Source: CAVSWN01 sp963770995 (lineage in GTDB: Bacteria > Acidobacteriota > Vicinamibacteria > Vicinamibacterales > CAVVIG01). Taken from it: a stretch of 64,000 nt of DNA. Each line of letters opens with the position of its first letter. Positions within the stretch are counted from its first letter, which is position 1. Under the pieces are notes generated by a model. The model searched no databases and had not been told where the DNA came from. It saw only the letters and a program-made list of their open reading frames with translations. Made by a program: the position numbers and the translations under genes. Location of the stretch: the NCBI GenBank assembly GCA_963770995.1, contig CAVYRS010000001.1, forward strand, positions 4,278,001 to 4,342,000, read 5' to 3'. Positions 48,374-58,351 of this stretch are shown here, one piece after another.

Positions 48374-50084
48374 GTCGAACTTCGATGCCGCCGTTCATCA
48401 GCGGCACGCCAATCGACACCTTTGCGTCGACTTCCGCGGGCGTGCGCTGCCGGAACTCGAAGATGGATAGCGTGGCGTCCCGCAACCGTAGGTCGGTCGA
48501 CGCAATCGGAATGCGGCGCTTCAATTCGAAGTCCGGCGTGTCCAGCGTCTGCTGCAGCCATCGCAGTGGACCGTCGGCGTACAGCCGATCTTCGATGACA
48601 ACGTAGCCGACGCCGAGCCGGCGCATCATCGGCAGAATCTCGTCGCGCCGACTTATCCGTCGTTGGTAGTCCGGAATGGCCATCAGCGACGTCGTCAATA
48701 CCTTGTCCGCCCGGAGAACGATTGCCTTGCGGTCGTGATCGTGCTTTCTGACGAAGAAAACGAAGTAGCCCGTGTCGACGGCGGCGCTGTAGAGCACCGT
48801 GTCGCCGAGCGGGTGTTCTGTGACGTACTGCGCCGCCTCCTCGTAGCCGGTCGCTCCGGCCGGCCGAAGGCCGGCTATCACGGGCACGTGCGCACTTCGG
48901 ATCCCGGCCCATAACTGATAGCCGCCTGTCGCTGCCAGAGCGATGACGAGCACTGTTCGCTTGAATGGTGTCGCTGAGACCTGGAGCGCCGTCGCGGCCA
49001 GCGCGCAAAAGGGCAGCAGCCAGTAACAGCCGAAGCGATCGTTCGGCACTCCCACTGCGATGACGCCGAGATACACCGATGAAGCCCAGACTGCAAAAAG
49101 CAGCGCTCGTCGATCGCGCCTGAACAGGGCAGCAATCAGAGCAATCCCGGCGAGGACAAGAAGCGGCCAGCTCATTCCGAATTGACCGCCCCACAGCCAC
49201 CGTGCGAATTGGAAAGACACCGCGGCCGAGGTCCGATCCTGCAGATGGACGAACTCGGTGATGACTCGCACGTTCCAGTGCGAGTACTTCATCGTCACTG
49301 CGACGAGCGGCACGAGGCAGCCGCCAATCGCGGCGATCGTGAACAGGGTCGACCGTCGAAGGAGGCCGCGCAGGCCGAAAGCCCTGAGGAACTGAAATGC
49401 GTACAGCGGAAACATGAACACGGCGAGTTGCTTTGCGTAGACGCTGCCGACGACGCAGACGCTGAAGGCGACGAGATCGCGGGTCCGTTCCAGCACGCAG
49501 TACCGGTGCATGAAATACACGCTCAACACGATCAGTGAGAGCACGTACGGTTCAGAGAGCGCGACCTGGAAGAGCGGGACGACGCCCGGCGATGAGATGA
49601 ACAAGATCGAAGCGAACAGCGCCGTCGGCGTGTCGTAGATCTCCCGCAGCAACTTGAACCAGAACACGAGGAGCAGTAGGAACGTGGCGAGCGTCGCCAG
49701 CCGTGCGGCGAAGACGGAGATCCCGAAAACGGCAAAGAAGGGCAGTTCCGCAAGCGCCGGCACGACGGGATGGTGGCCCAACGTCATTGCCGGGTAGCGG
49801 ACGTAGTAGTGCTCGGCGTATTCGAGCGGCGCCCGCAAAGGCAGGTCCGTCAGGAAATCGTGCAGAAATGCGCCATTCAGAAGGTAATGCGGCATGTCTC
49901 CGTCCAGAGACACGCCCCCTTCATTGGCGATCCCGCGGCCGACGAGGGCGACGCCGGCCAGGCAGACGGCGGCCAGGATCCCCCACTCGCGCGTTCGCGC
50001 GGCCAACCACGCGAACGCGGCGACGGGGCGGCTTCCTGAGACGGCGGAGTCCGCTTCGGTGGCCAGCGACAGATTCGTCGTCAT
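48345..50084 (-). CDS. GT39-like polytopic membrane protein
   Basis: A 579-residue protein with roughly ten hydrophobic helices followed by a soluble C-terminal domain. The first loop has SLDGDMPHYLLNGAFLHDFL and HYYVRYPAMTLGHHPVV, similar to dolichyl-phosphate-mannose mannosyltransferase-like proteins that read a lipid-linked sugar in the periplasm. The ATG at 50084 is the first start that leaves room for the upstream promoter region; an earlier start at 50183 adds no recognisable sequence. The partial duplicate downstream shares its C-terminus. Confidence 0.72.
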   Translation of the reverse strand: MTTNLSLATEADSAVSGSRPVAAFAWLAARTREWGILAAVCLAGVALVGRGIANEGGVSLDGDMPHYLLNGAFLHDFLTDLPLRAPLEYAEHYYVRYPAMTLGHHPVVPALAELPFFAVFGISVFAARLATLATFLLLLVFWFKLLREIYDTPTALFASILFISSPGVVPLFQVALSEPYVLSLIVLSVYFMHRYCVLERTRDLVAFSVCVVGSVYAKQLAVFMFPLYAFQFLRAFGLRGLLRRSTLFTIAAIGGCLVPLVAVTMKYSHWNVRVITEFVHLQDRTSAAVSFQFARWLWGGQFGMSWPLLVLAGIALIAALFRRDRRALLFAVWASSVYLGVIAVGVPNDRFGCYWLLPFCALAATALQVSATPFKRTVLVIALAATGGYQLWAGIRSAHVPVIAGLRPAGATGYEEAAQYVTEHPLGDTVLYSAAVDTGYFVFFVRKHDHDRKAIVLRADKVLTTSLMAIPDYQRRISRRDEILPMMRRLGVGYVVIEDRLYADGPLRWLQQTLDTPDFELKRRIPIASTDLRLRDATLSIFEFRQRTPAEVDAKVSIGVPLMNGGIEVRLADLTRRDR

Positions 50085-50415
50085 CCCGCGGCCGCCACGG
50101 GGTGTGTGGATTGTGTCGACATACTGCAGGCGTTCATCGCAACGATGGCTGGAGGCGGCAATTGACATCCGCTGCGATAGCAATAGCGGTTCCGTGGCTG
50201 TCGGGGTTCGCGCGGTGAGAAGATCGGTCCGCCACGGCCGAACCGAACAGCGATTCCGGCCGCCCTGCGTACATGCCGGGCAGAAAATAGGTCTCCCGTT
50301 CGGAGACTTTAGGCGTTTCGGACAAGATGTTTACGACAGGGGCCGATCTTCCTGCCGGCTCCGGCCCGGTGGTGACGGAAGGAATATAGCTTGCAGTGAG
50401 CGTCACAAACCCCTC
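50085..50415. promoter_or_regulatory. 331-base divergent promoter region
   Basis: Separates the minus-strand GT39-like gene from the plus-strand GT2 gene. A TTGACA at 50163-50168 on the plus strand could be a -35 box, but no good -10 follows at 16-18 bases. The hairpin at 50291-50312 lies in the plus-strand leader. No gene was recognised. Confidence 0.4.
50291..50312 (+). promoter_or_regulatory. leader hairpin, copy C
   Basis: A 6-bp stem GTCTCC / GGAGAC with loop CGTTC, followed by TTTAG. Outer bases can extend the stem by G-U and A-U pairs if transcribed. It is in a divergent region, so no upstream plus-strand gene needs a terminator here; a regulatory role in the leader of the GT2 gene is the simpler reading. 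It shares GTCTCCCGT and GGAGACTTTAG with copy B. Confidence 0.55.
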
Positions 50416-51375
50416 ATGGCCATCACTTTGGCTTTGCGCGAGTCGGGGCCCGACGCCCTGACCCATCCGCCGCTTGTCAACGTCACCGTGGTGATTCCGG
50501 CCTTCAACGAACACGAAGGCGTCGGGCCGACCATTGATCGTGTGCGGGCCGCGATGGCCCGTACACGCATGAGCTTTGAGATTGTCGTCGTTGACGATGG
50601 ATCAACCGATGGCACCGGCGATCGCGCGCAGGAGCACGACTGTCAGGTCATTCGGCTGGCGGAGAACCGCGGATACGGCGCCGCGCTCAAGGTCGGGATC
50701 CTTCAGAGCCATTCGGAATGGGTGATCATCATCGACGCCGACGGCACGTACCCGCCGGAGGCGATTCCGGATCTGACGGCGCGGATGACTGACGCGGACA
50801 TGGTGGTCGGCGCGCGCGCCACCGACGACACCAGCATCGCCCGCGTGCGGCGTCCGGCCAAGAAAGTTCTCGGCCTGCTCGCCAGCTACTTGGCGGGCCG
50901 TCGCATTCCCGACCTCAACTCGGGACTCCGCGTGATGCGCCGCGCGGTGCTCACCGAGTTTCTCCATGTTTTGCCGTCCGGGTTCTCGTTCACGACGACG
51001 ATTACACTGGCGCTTCTGTGCAACGCCTATCGCGTCGTGTATGTGCCGATTCGATGCGCGCCGCGCGTGGGAACGTCGAAGCTACGGGCGAAGGAATTCA
51101 CCGCGTTCATGATGCTGGTGCTCCGGACGGTGGTCCTTTTCAACCCCTTGCGGGTGTTCCTCCCGTTGGGTGCGCTCCTGTTCACGATCGGCGCGGTCAA
51201 GCTCGGGTACGACCTGTACCTGTGGAATCTGTCGGAAACCGCCGTGATGTCGTTCCTCGCGGCCATTGTCGTCTGGTCGGTCGGGTTGCTGGCCGACATG
51301 ATCGCTCGCTTGCAGCTGACAGCCCGCTCGGCGGAAGCCACGCGCGCAGCGACCAGCCGCATGCAGTCGCTATGA
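50416..51375 (+). CDS. GT2 glycosyltransferase, polyprenyl-phosphate sugar synthase type
   Basis: A 319-residue protein. The GT-A domain has VTVVIPAFNEHEGVGPTID, IVVVDDGSTDGTGD, the metal site IIIDADGTYPPE and DLNSGLRVMRRAV; two C-terminal hydrophobic segments (FLPLGALLFTIGAVKLG, VMSFLAAIVVWSVGLLADMI) anchor it. This is the layout of dolichol/undecaprenyl-phosphate mannose or glucose synthases. It could supply the lipid-linked sugar donors used by the several GT39-like enzymes of this locus. Confidence 0.88.
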   Translation: MAITLALRESGPDALTHPPLVNVTVVIPAFNEHEGVGPTIDRVRAAMARTRMSFEIVVVDDGSTDGTGDRAQEHDCQVIRLAENRGYGAALKVGILQSHSEWVIIIDADGTYPPEAIPDLTARMTDADMVVGARATDDTSIARVRRPAKKVLGLLASYLAGRRIPDLNSGLRVMRRAVLTEFLHVLPSGFSFTTTITLALLCNAYRVVYVPIRCAPRVGTSKLRAKEFTAFMMLVLRTVVLFNPLRVFLPLGALLFTIGAVKLGYDLYLWNLSETAVMSFLAAIVVWSVGLLADMIARLQLTARSAEATRAATSRMQSL

Positions 51376-51403
51376 AGGCGGCGGTCGCCGTCTCGCTCCA
51401 GCC

Positions 51404-52819
51404 GTGACGGATGTCACCATTCTCGGGGCCGGACCGGCTGGCCTGGGTGCTGCCCTCGGTCTTGCCCGGAAGGGCTACGACGTCGCCGTCCTGGAACGCA
51501 ACGATCGTGTTGGCGGCAATGCCGGCAGCTTCGAGCTGGCCGGTGTCCGGGTCGATTACGGCAGCCACCGCTTTCATCCGGCTGCAGATCCAGCTGTGTT
51601 CGAATTGGTGCGCGAGCTGCTCGGGAGCGATCTGCTGGCGCGACCGCGACACGGGCGCATCAGGCTTCGCGGTCGGTGGGTACACTTTCCGCTTCGCGCC
51701 CTCGATTTCGCGATACATGCCCCAGCTTTCACTGCGTCGGTCGTGCGCGACCTGGCGTGGAAAGTCGCGATCCCATCCCGGCCGAACGGAAGTGATGACA
51801 CCTTCGCGAGCGTGCTCGAACGCAGCCTGGGGCCGACGATATGCCGAGACTTTTACTTTCCGTACGCAAGGAAGATTTGGGGACTGAGTCCCGACGAAAT
51901 CTCGCCCGTGCAGGCCCACAAGCGGGTCTCCGCCGGCTCGATCGGCAAAATGGTGGCGCGCATGCTGCCCCGCGGCGCCGGCCCTGGAGCGCGAAGCGCG
52001 AAGGGAATCTTCTATTACCCGCGACGCGGTTACGGTCAGATTTGCGAACGGCTTCGCGAGGCTGCGGAAGCGAAGGGCGCACGGATCGAGCTGAAAACGT
52101 CTGTGAACGCTATCGAGCTCGCGGACGGCCCACGGCACCGCATCGAGGTGAGGCGCGGCGAGGACGTGCGGAGCATTGTCACCCGTCACATCTGGTCCAC
52201 CATCCCGGTGACCGGTCTGGTAAAACTCGTGCGGCCCTCCGCCCCTGCGTCCGTCGTCGCGGTGGCATCTCGTCTCGAGCTGCGCGCCATGGTGCTCGTG
52301 TATCTCGTCCTGGAAACGGACCGATTCACGGAGTTCGATGCGCATTACTTTCCGGGTGAGGAGTTTCCGTTTACACGCGTTTCGGAACCCAAGAACTACT
52401 CCGGTGAACGTGAACCCGCTGGCGTGACGGTCCTCTGCGCCGAGATCCCGTGCAGTCGCGATAGCGTCGTGTGGTGTCAGACGGACACCGATCTTCGTAC
52501 GGTGGTTGTCGACGGGCTCGCCAGGGCGGGACTGCCAGTGGGATGCTCCATCCGCCAGGTCTGCGTGCGCCGCCTGCCGGCTGCGTACCCGATCTACCGT
52601 CGGGGCTTCGAGACCTACTTCGCGCAACTCAACGACTGGCTCGAGAGCCTGGACGGAGTGTTATCCTTCGGCCGGCAGGGGCTGTACGCGCACGACAACA
52701 CGCACCACGCGCTGTTCATGGCAGGCGCCGCTGTCGACTGTTTGAGAAATGGGAGTCTCGACCGCGCCGAATGGCAACAGTACCGGCAAATTTTCGAGCG
52801 GCACGTGGTCGAAGACTAG
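51404..52819 (+). CDS. FAD/NAD(P)-dependent oxidoreductase, amine-oxidase / UGM-like
   Basis: A 471-residue flavoprotein. The dinucleotide-binding loop is ILGAGPAGLGAALGLARKGYDVAVLER at the N-terminus, followed by GGNAGSFE. VDYGSHRFHP near residue 50 and the C-terminal LYAHDNTHHALFMAGAAVD block resemble protoporphyrinogen-oxidase-like and UDP-galactopyranose-mutase-like proteins common in envelope clusters. The GTG at 51404 lies 28 bases after the GT2 gene. A sugar ring-contraction or oxidation role is possible; the family includes many uncharacterised members. Confidence 0.75.
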   Translation: MTDVTILGAGPAGLGAALGLARKGYDVAVLERNDRVGGNAGSFELAGVRVDYGSHRFHPAADPAVFELVRELLGSDLLARPRHGRIRLRGRWVHFPLRALDFAIHAPAFTASVVRDLAWKVAIPSRPNGSDDTFASVLERSLGPTICRDFYFPYARKIWGLSPDEISPVQAHKRVSAGSIGKMVARMLPRGAGPGARSAKGIFYYPRRGYGQICERLREAAEAKGARIELKTSVNAIELADGPRHRIEVRRGEDVRSIVTRHIWSTIPVTGLVKLVRPSAPASVVAVASRLELRAMVLVYLVLETDRFTEFDAHYFPGEEFPFTRVSEPKNYSGEREPAGVTVLCAEIPCSRDSVVWCQTDTDLRTVVVDGLARAGLPVGCSIRQVCVRRLPAAYPIYRRGFETYFAQLNDWLESLDGVLSFGRQGLYAHDNTHHALFMAGAAVDCLRNGSLDRAEWQQYRQIFERHVVED

Positions 52820-52953
52820 GACGCTCGAACGACGACTAAATTCTACCGAGTCGCGAACTTGCCGTCCCTCGATTCGCCTTCTATTCCGTTGTGGCACGCC
52901 AAATTACGGGTCCAAGTGGTAATACTCTTGCTTGATCAAGACGTTCCGCGACT

Positions 52954-54612
52954 ATGAGAGTTACGCTCTGCTATCCGTCGCTGCTGCCGGGCCAGAAGGC
53001 CAAGTACGGCCTCCAGCCGCTGGGTGTGCTTTACATCGCGGCGCTGCTGCGTCACAACGGAATCGACGTGGATGTGATCGATGCCGACGTCGACGGATTG
53101 ACCGTACCGGAAATGGTGGCGCGGATTCTGAGCAGCGCGGCCCGATCTGGTCGGATTCAGCCTGATGACGCCGCAGCTGATTCCCGCGCTTCAGACCTGC
53201 GTTGGGCTCAAGCAGGCGCAACCCGACCTGACGATCGTGCTCGGCGGGGCGCATATCGATTCGACTCATGAAGACGTCTTTTCGATGGCAGATTGTTTCG
53301 ATTTCGCCATCTACGGGGAGGGCGAATACGCGCTGCTCGGAGTCTGTGCAGCGGCTGCAGCAGCCAGGTTCCGGCAGTCTGGCCGATCGTCTCGCGGGCG
53401 TCGGCAACGTCATCTATCGAGACAACGACGGCCGGGTGATCCGCAACCACTCGCGCCCGTTTCTCGCGAACCTAGACGATCTGCCCTCTGTCGACTACGA
53501 CATGGTCGATATTCGGAAGTACGTCATTCCGACCATGGCGGGCAAGTACGTCATCTCGATGATGCTGTCGCGGGGCTGCCCGTTCAAATGCACCTTCTGC
53601 GACGCGCCGATCACCATGGGCAAGAAACTTCGTTTCTGGACCATGGATCGGATCATTCACGACATCAGGCACTACGTCGAGAAGTACGACTGCCACAACT
53701 TCGTCTTCAAGGACAGCACGTTCACGGCGAACAAGAAATGGGCGGATGCGTTCTGCGATCGCGTTGATCGAGGCCAAGCTCGACATCAAATGGCGGTGCA
53801 ACACGCGGGTCAACCTGGTTCCGCCGCCGCTGCTCGAGAAGATGAAGAAAGCCGGCTGCTACGTGATCAACTTCGGCGTCGAGTCCGGCGATCCGCAGAT
53901 TCTCAAGACGATCGAGAAGGAAACGAAAATCGAGGACGTCTACGACGCTCATCGGCGGTGCCGAAAGCTCGGTATCCGGACCTACGCGACGTTTCTCGTA
54001 GGCAGTCCCGGCGAGACCGAGGAGACTGTCAGGCGGACGATCGAGGTTGCCACGGGGATTCGACCGAACCTGGCGATGTTCTTCGTCTCCACTGCGTATC
54101 CGGGTACGCCGCTGTACGACCAGGCGGTCGCGCAAGGGATGGTGGAACCGCGCTGGTGGGCGACGCAGGCCTGGGACCCGCGCAAGAACTCGGCGTTCCA
54201 GGCGCGATGGGGTTGGACGGCGAAAGGCGGATTGACGATCCCGGCATTCGATTCCGAGTACTGGCAACGGCGCGCGACGCGCGCGTTCTATCTGAGGCCG
54301 TTTTTCATTTGGGATACGCTCGTCTTCACCGTCAAGAATCCGTACTTTCTGCGCCACCTGTTGAACCTGGGCAAGGAGCTCATTCCGTTCTACAAGGTCC
54401 AATGGCCGTGGCGGCGTCGCCCCGCGACTCAAGTCGAGCGCGATGTCGAGCGTGAGAAGCTGTTGTCCCGATGTCCGTCCGCACCCAACTGGGACTACAG
54501 CCTCCGAAAGCCCGCTGCGGGCGAGCCGACAGGGTTCCCGGCGTCGCAGCCACGCCCGATCGTTCTGCGCGTACTCCAGCGTGAGGCGGCATCGCTCCAG
54601 TCCAAGCACTGA
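52954..54612 (+). CDS. B12-binding-type radical SAM protein, split by three extra bases
   Basis: The N-terminal part resembles a cobalamin-binding domain (VTLCYPSLLPGQKAKYG, GVLYIAALLRHNGIDVDVIDAD). The radical SAM site CPFKCTFC is near residue 208, followed by VNFVFKDST-type and FGVESGDPQILKTIEKET motifs. Single-base insertions near 53140, 53340 and 53760 break the frame; removing them joins SSA to PDLVGFSLMTP, ALL to ESVQRL and FCD to ALIEAKLDIKW, and gives 551 residues. The usual B12-ligand DxHxxG was not seen, so cobalamin may bind without a lower ligand. Likely modifies a sugar or lipid intermediate. Confidence 0.8.
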
Positions 54613-54647
54613 CAATCGGCTCGCGCATTTCTGGTGACAGCTCTTCA

Positions 54648-56075
54648 ATGACCGCGCGACGAGCAGCCACTATCGTTGCTGCTCTCACCGTCGTCGGCGC
54701 GCTTGTGCGTGTGCCGGGACTCGATACTGGTTTGTGGCACGATGAGATCGTCACACTCGTGCTGTCGGTGCGGCCGCCCCTGCATGAGATCATCAGGTCG
54801 TTCGGCGACCTGAACAATCACCCGTTCCATTCGCTGTTGGCGCATCTATCGGTGCGAGCGGCGGGCGAACACATCTGGACTCTCAGACTGCCGACGTTCT
54901 TATTCGGCGTCGCGGGGATCCCGCTCTTGTACGCCCTGGGGGCTACCCTGGCCACGCGTGCCGAAGGCGTGATGGCTGCCACGCTGCTGACCGTGTCGTA
55001 TCACGACGTCTGGTTCTCGCAGAACGCCCGCGGCTACACCATGCTGCTTTTCTTCACGATGCTGGTCACGCTGCTGGCGGTGAGGTTGATGGAGCGTCCG
55101 CAGGCGGGGGGCGCAGTCGTGTACGGCCTGACGGTCGCTTTTGGTCTGTACACACATCTGACCATGGGGTTCGTTGTCGTCGCTCATGTCGCCGTATGGG
55201 CATGGCGACTCTTGCGCGTGCCCGAAGTCGACCGCGCACGGCTGATTCGAGTCGCCGGTACGGCGCTCGCCGTAGCCGGGGTTGCTGCAGCGCTCCTCTA
55301 CGGACCGATGGTGAGTGCGGTGTTCGCGATCCTGAGCAAACCTCAGCCGGCGGCCAGCGTGACGGTGGCGACGCCAGCGTGGGCCGTGCTCGAGACGCTA
55401 AGGGGACTGCGTGTTGGTTTCGGAACGGTGGGAGTATTGGCTGTGTTCGCGCTCGCAGGGCTAGGTGGCCTCGATTACCTCCGGCGTCAGCGAGACATCG
55501 CGCTGCTGCTGTTCCTGCCCGCCATCGTTGCCGTGCCCGTGATGTTGGCGGCCGGTGTGGCAATGCGTCCGCGATTCTTTTTCTCGTTTCTCGGTTTTGC
55601 GCTCTTGATGCTTGTGCGCGGTGCAATGGAAACCGGTCGCGCGGTTCAGCGGCGGATTCGCTTTCAGGAGCGCAGGCCTTGGATGGTCGGGGTCGCGCTG
55701 GTTGTCCTGACGGCCGCAATCTCGGCCGAATCGATGCGGGACAATTACAAGTATCCGAAACAGGACTTCGACGCCGCGCTGCGGTTCGTCGAACGGAGTC
55801 GCCTTCCAGGCGAGCCAGTGGCGACCGGCGGGTTGGCAAGGCTCGTCTACGACTGGTATTACGAAAAACCCTGGACGCAGATCGCCACCGCCGATGACCT
55901 CGAAGACCTGTGCGCGAGCGCTGAGCGCGTGTGGATTGTGTATTCCTTCGAAGACTACATGGACCGCCGCCTCGTGAATCGAATTCGAGAGGGCTGCCAA
56001 CGACGGCAGGTCTTTCCCGGAACGCTGAGCGGCGGCGAGGTCATCGTCAGCAGCTGCATGAGACGGGCGGATTAG
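54648..56075 (+). CDS. GT39-like polytopic membrane glycosyltransferase
   Basis: A 475-residue membrane protein. After the first helix comes GLDTGLWHDEIVTLVLS, where the Asp-Glu pair matches the catalytic position of GT39/GT83-type enzymes, then a long series of hydrophobic helices and a soluble C-terminus ending SCMRRAD. It probably transfers a sugar from a polyprenyl-phosphate donor in the periplasm. It follows the radical SAM gene by 35 bases and ends nine bases from the convergent gene at 56085. Confidence 0.78.
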   Translation: MTARRAATIVAALTVVGALVRVPGLDTGLWHDEIVTLVLSVRPPLHEIIRSFGDLNNHPFHSLLAHLSVRAAGEHIWTLRLPTFLFGVAGIPLLYALGATLATRAEGVMAATLLTVSYHDVWFSQNARGYTMLLFFTMLVTLLAVRLMERPQAGGAVVYGLTVAFGLYTHLTMGFVVVAHVAVWAWRLLRVPEVDRARLIRVAGTALAVAGVAAALLYGPMVSAVFAILSKPQPAASVTVATPAWAVLETLRGLRVGFGTVGVLAVFALAGLGGLDYLRRQRDIALLLFLPAIVAVPVMLAAGVAMRPRFFFSFLGFALLMLVRGAMETGRAVQRRIRFQERRPWMVGVALVVLTAAISAESMRDNYKYPKQDFDAALRFVERSRLPGEPVATGGLARLVYDWYYEKPWTQIATADDLEDLCASAERVWIVYSFEDYMDRRLVNRIREGCQRRQVFPGTLSGGEVIVSSCMRRAD

Positions 56076-56084
56076 GTCCGGCTC

Positions 56085-58304
56085 TCATCGGGAATCCAGG
56101 GAATGCGCAATGACAACTGCGGCCGGGATAGGGCCCGCCACGATTCGAAATCGTCCCCGAGTCAGCGTCGGACCCTCGACAAACCACACCGACCTGTCCT
56201 TATACGCGTCGAGCACGCGCATTGTCGCGCTCGGGTCGGTGTCCCATGCGTAGATCGGCGCGTCGGAGCGCATGTCAATCGGATTGTAAATAGCTGCGGA
56301 CGCGTAATCCGGGGCGCGCGCACCGCGAATGAGCACCAGGCTGCGCCCGAACTGCGGTGCGAGCTCGCGGATGTCCGGGCGAGAGCCGCGATAGTGATGG
56401 TATTTGTCGATTGCCCGCCACGGCACGAAATTCGCGATCGCGATCGCATAGAACAGTGCAGCCGCGAACACCGCCCGTGTGCCTAGTTCCGTCGATCTGG
56501 TGGTCGCGTCGAGGTGGCCGACGAGCCGCTCGAGGCCTCTCGCGGTCAGCACCAGCGACGGGATGATGATCAGGTACCAGTATCTCGCTCCAAAATCAGG
56601 CCCGCCGCTGAACCAATACAAGCCGTGGAACCCAATTACGACGGCGATGAACGCCACCATTGCCAATTCGAGGCGAGTGAGCCGTCGATAACAGAGGCAA
56701 TAGATCAAAAGCGCGAGCGAGCCGCAACTCCAGCCCAGTAACTCCACGTTTATGGCGAAAACATTGAGCACGGAGTTGACGAGAACGTCGCGCAGACCAT
56801 GGCCCGGGAAGGGATCGAGTCCGGTCCACCCGAAGCCCCGATCCGGTCCAAACCCGAGTGCGTTTGCCTGGGGACCGTACAGCTTGGCGAAGTACGCCAT
56901 CAGCGGGAATTGCGTCGATTCGCCCGTCAGCGCCTTGTTGTAGGGGAGCGTCAATCCCGCCGAGAGTAGCGAGCAGAGGATGAATGCGAACGTGGCGGCC
57001 CACTCGAGGCGGCGGGTGTTCATTACCAGGAGCCATGTGGCGAGCGCAATGCCCGCGATCAACGCATCCATCGGTCGAATGAGCAGGATATGCCCGGCAA
57101 AGAACCCGCCCACAGCGGCCCACCGCACGCTGCCCGATTCCTGAATCTTCAAAACGCCGAGCGCCGCCAGGAGCAGACACGTTAGGGTCCAGGTGTGGGA
57201 CATCAGACTCATGCCCAGGAAGATGTGCCACGGCGAGCCGGCCAGCAGAACAGCGATGAGGCTCGCTGAGGGCCTCGAGACGAGTCGCTGCAATACCAGG
57301 AAGGCAAGCAGTACATTGCACGCCGAGAGAATTGGATTGATCAGCCAGAACCCGCCCGTCGCGATTCCCAGCGAAAGGACAGCCGGCCAGCCAGGCGGGA
57401 AGAGCGAATACCAGCGGGTTGGCTCAGACGTCATGAGATCGACGTCGAAGGCGCGCGCATCGGGCGGCGCCGGCATCGCCATCATCGCCTGCGAAAAATA
57501 TCTGGCCTGATAAAGGTAGGCGACTTCATCCGGAACGTGCGGATGTCGCTCATAAACGAAATACGACAGGAAGGCCGAGAGCACAGCGCTGAGGATGCCC
57601 GTCCAAACGACCCACCGATCCCATCCCTTTTCCAGAGCCGTTTCTGACGTCGCCCCGTCTGACGATGGCACGAAGCGCTCGCGCAGGCGGCGACCGAAAT
57701 GTGCGGGTGCGTGAGCGGCAGCGTGGAGCACCGTCAGCAGATTGACCATTTGGAGCGTCGTCGCGAGCACCAGCTCGATTCCATATGTGACAACGCTGCG
57801 CGAGAGCGCGGCGCTGCTGACGAGGAGAACACACACCCCGACGGCAAGCCGAATTCGGCTCAAGGATCCAAGAACCGCTCGGGCGCCGCGCAACCACTGT
57901 CGGGAACTCCACGCGACGGCCACCGTCTGCACGGCCACAATCGCCAGCGCAAACAGATGCCGCCGCGAAAGGAGATCGCCTCCGAGCAGATAGTGCTGGT
58001 ACCCAATCGACGATCCTGCGGAAATCAGCTGTAAGGCGGCGGCCTGCCCGATTACGGCAAGCGCGCACCAGGCGCCGAAGCGAGCGGCGCCAAGCCGCGC
58101 TGCGCTCGCCCATGCGGCGGAGGCGAGCCCGAACCCAAGAATCAGGCAGAACGCAACCGAAGGGAAGCGCTCGGCCGTCCGAACGCGAGGATCCAAGAAA
58201 GCCAGGGCCACGAAGAATACGGGGAGGCCCCAGTAAGCGATCCGACGCGGATCGCTCTTGGTCCAGGCTGTCTGGCGGTCCGCAACAGTGACGTTCGCTT
58301 CCAC
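56085..58304 (-). CDS. large polytopic membrane protein, GT39-like
   Basis: A 739-residue protein with an N-terminal set of about six helices, a hydrophilic loop (RRLRERFVPSSDG), and a second membrane half containing HPHVPDEVAYLYQARYF, in which the Asp-Glu pair stands where GT39-like enzymes have their catalytic acids, and RWYSLFPPGWPAVLSL. A GFGWTGLDPFPGHG loop occurs late. The extra N-terminal membrane block makes it longer than ordinary GT39 proteins. It starts at GTG 58304. Function beyond a likely glycan-related transferase is unknown. Confidence 0.65.
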   Translation of the reverse strand: MEANVTVADRQTAWTKSDPRRIAYWGLPVFFVALAFLDPRVRTAERFPSVAFCLILGFGLASAAWASAARLGAARFGAWCALAVIGQAAALQLISAGSSIGYQHYLLGGDLLSRRHLFALAIVAVQTVAVAWSSRQWLRGARAVLGSLSRIRLAVGVCVLLVSSAALSRSVVTYGIELVLATTLQMVNLLTVLHAAAHAPAHFGRRLRERFVPSSDGATSETALEKGWDRWVVWTGILSAVLSAFLSYFVYERHPHVPDEVAYLYQARYFSQAMMAMPAPPDARAFDVDLMTSEPTRWYSLFPPGWPAVLSLGIATGGFWLINPILSACNVLLAFLVLQRLVSRPSASLIAVLLAGSPWHIFLGMSLMSHTWTLTCLLLAALGVLKIQESGSVRWAAVGGFFAGHILLIRPMDALIAGIALATWLLVMNTRRLEWAATFAFILCSLLSAGLTLPYNKALTGESTQFPLMAYFAKLYGPQANALGFGPDRGFGWTGLDPFPGHGLRDVLVNSVLNVFAINVELLGWSCGSLALLIYCLCYRRLTRLELAMVAFIAVVIGFHGLYWFSGGPDFGARYWYLIIIPSLVLTARGLERLVGHLDATTRSTELGTRAVFAAALFYAIAIANFVPWRAIDKYHHYRGSRPDIRELAPQFGRSLVLIRGARAPDYASAAIYNPIDMRSDAPIYAWDTDPSATMRVLDAYKDRSVWFVEGPTLTRGRFRIVAGPIPAAVVIAHSLDSR

Positions 58305-58351
58305 GATCAGCTACTTGCTCTTCGCCTGCGCGGCCGGTCCCGGATTCACGG

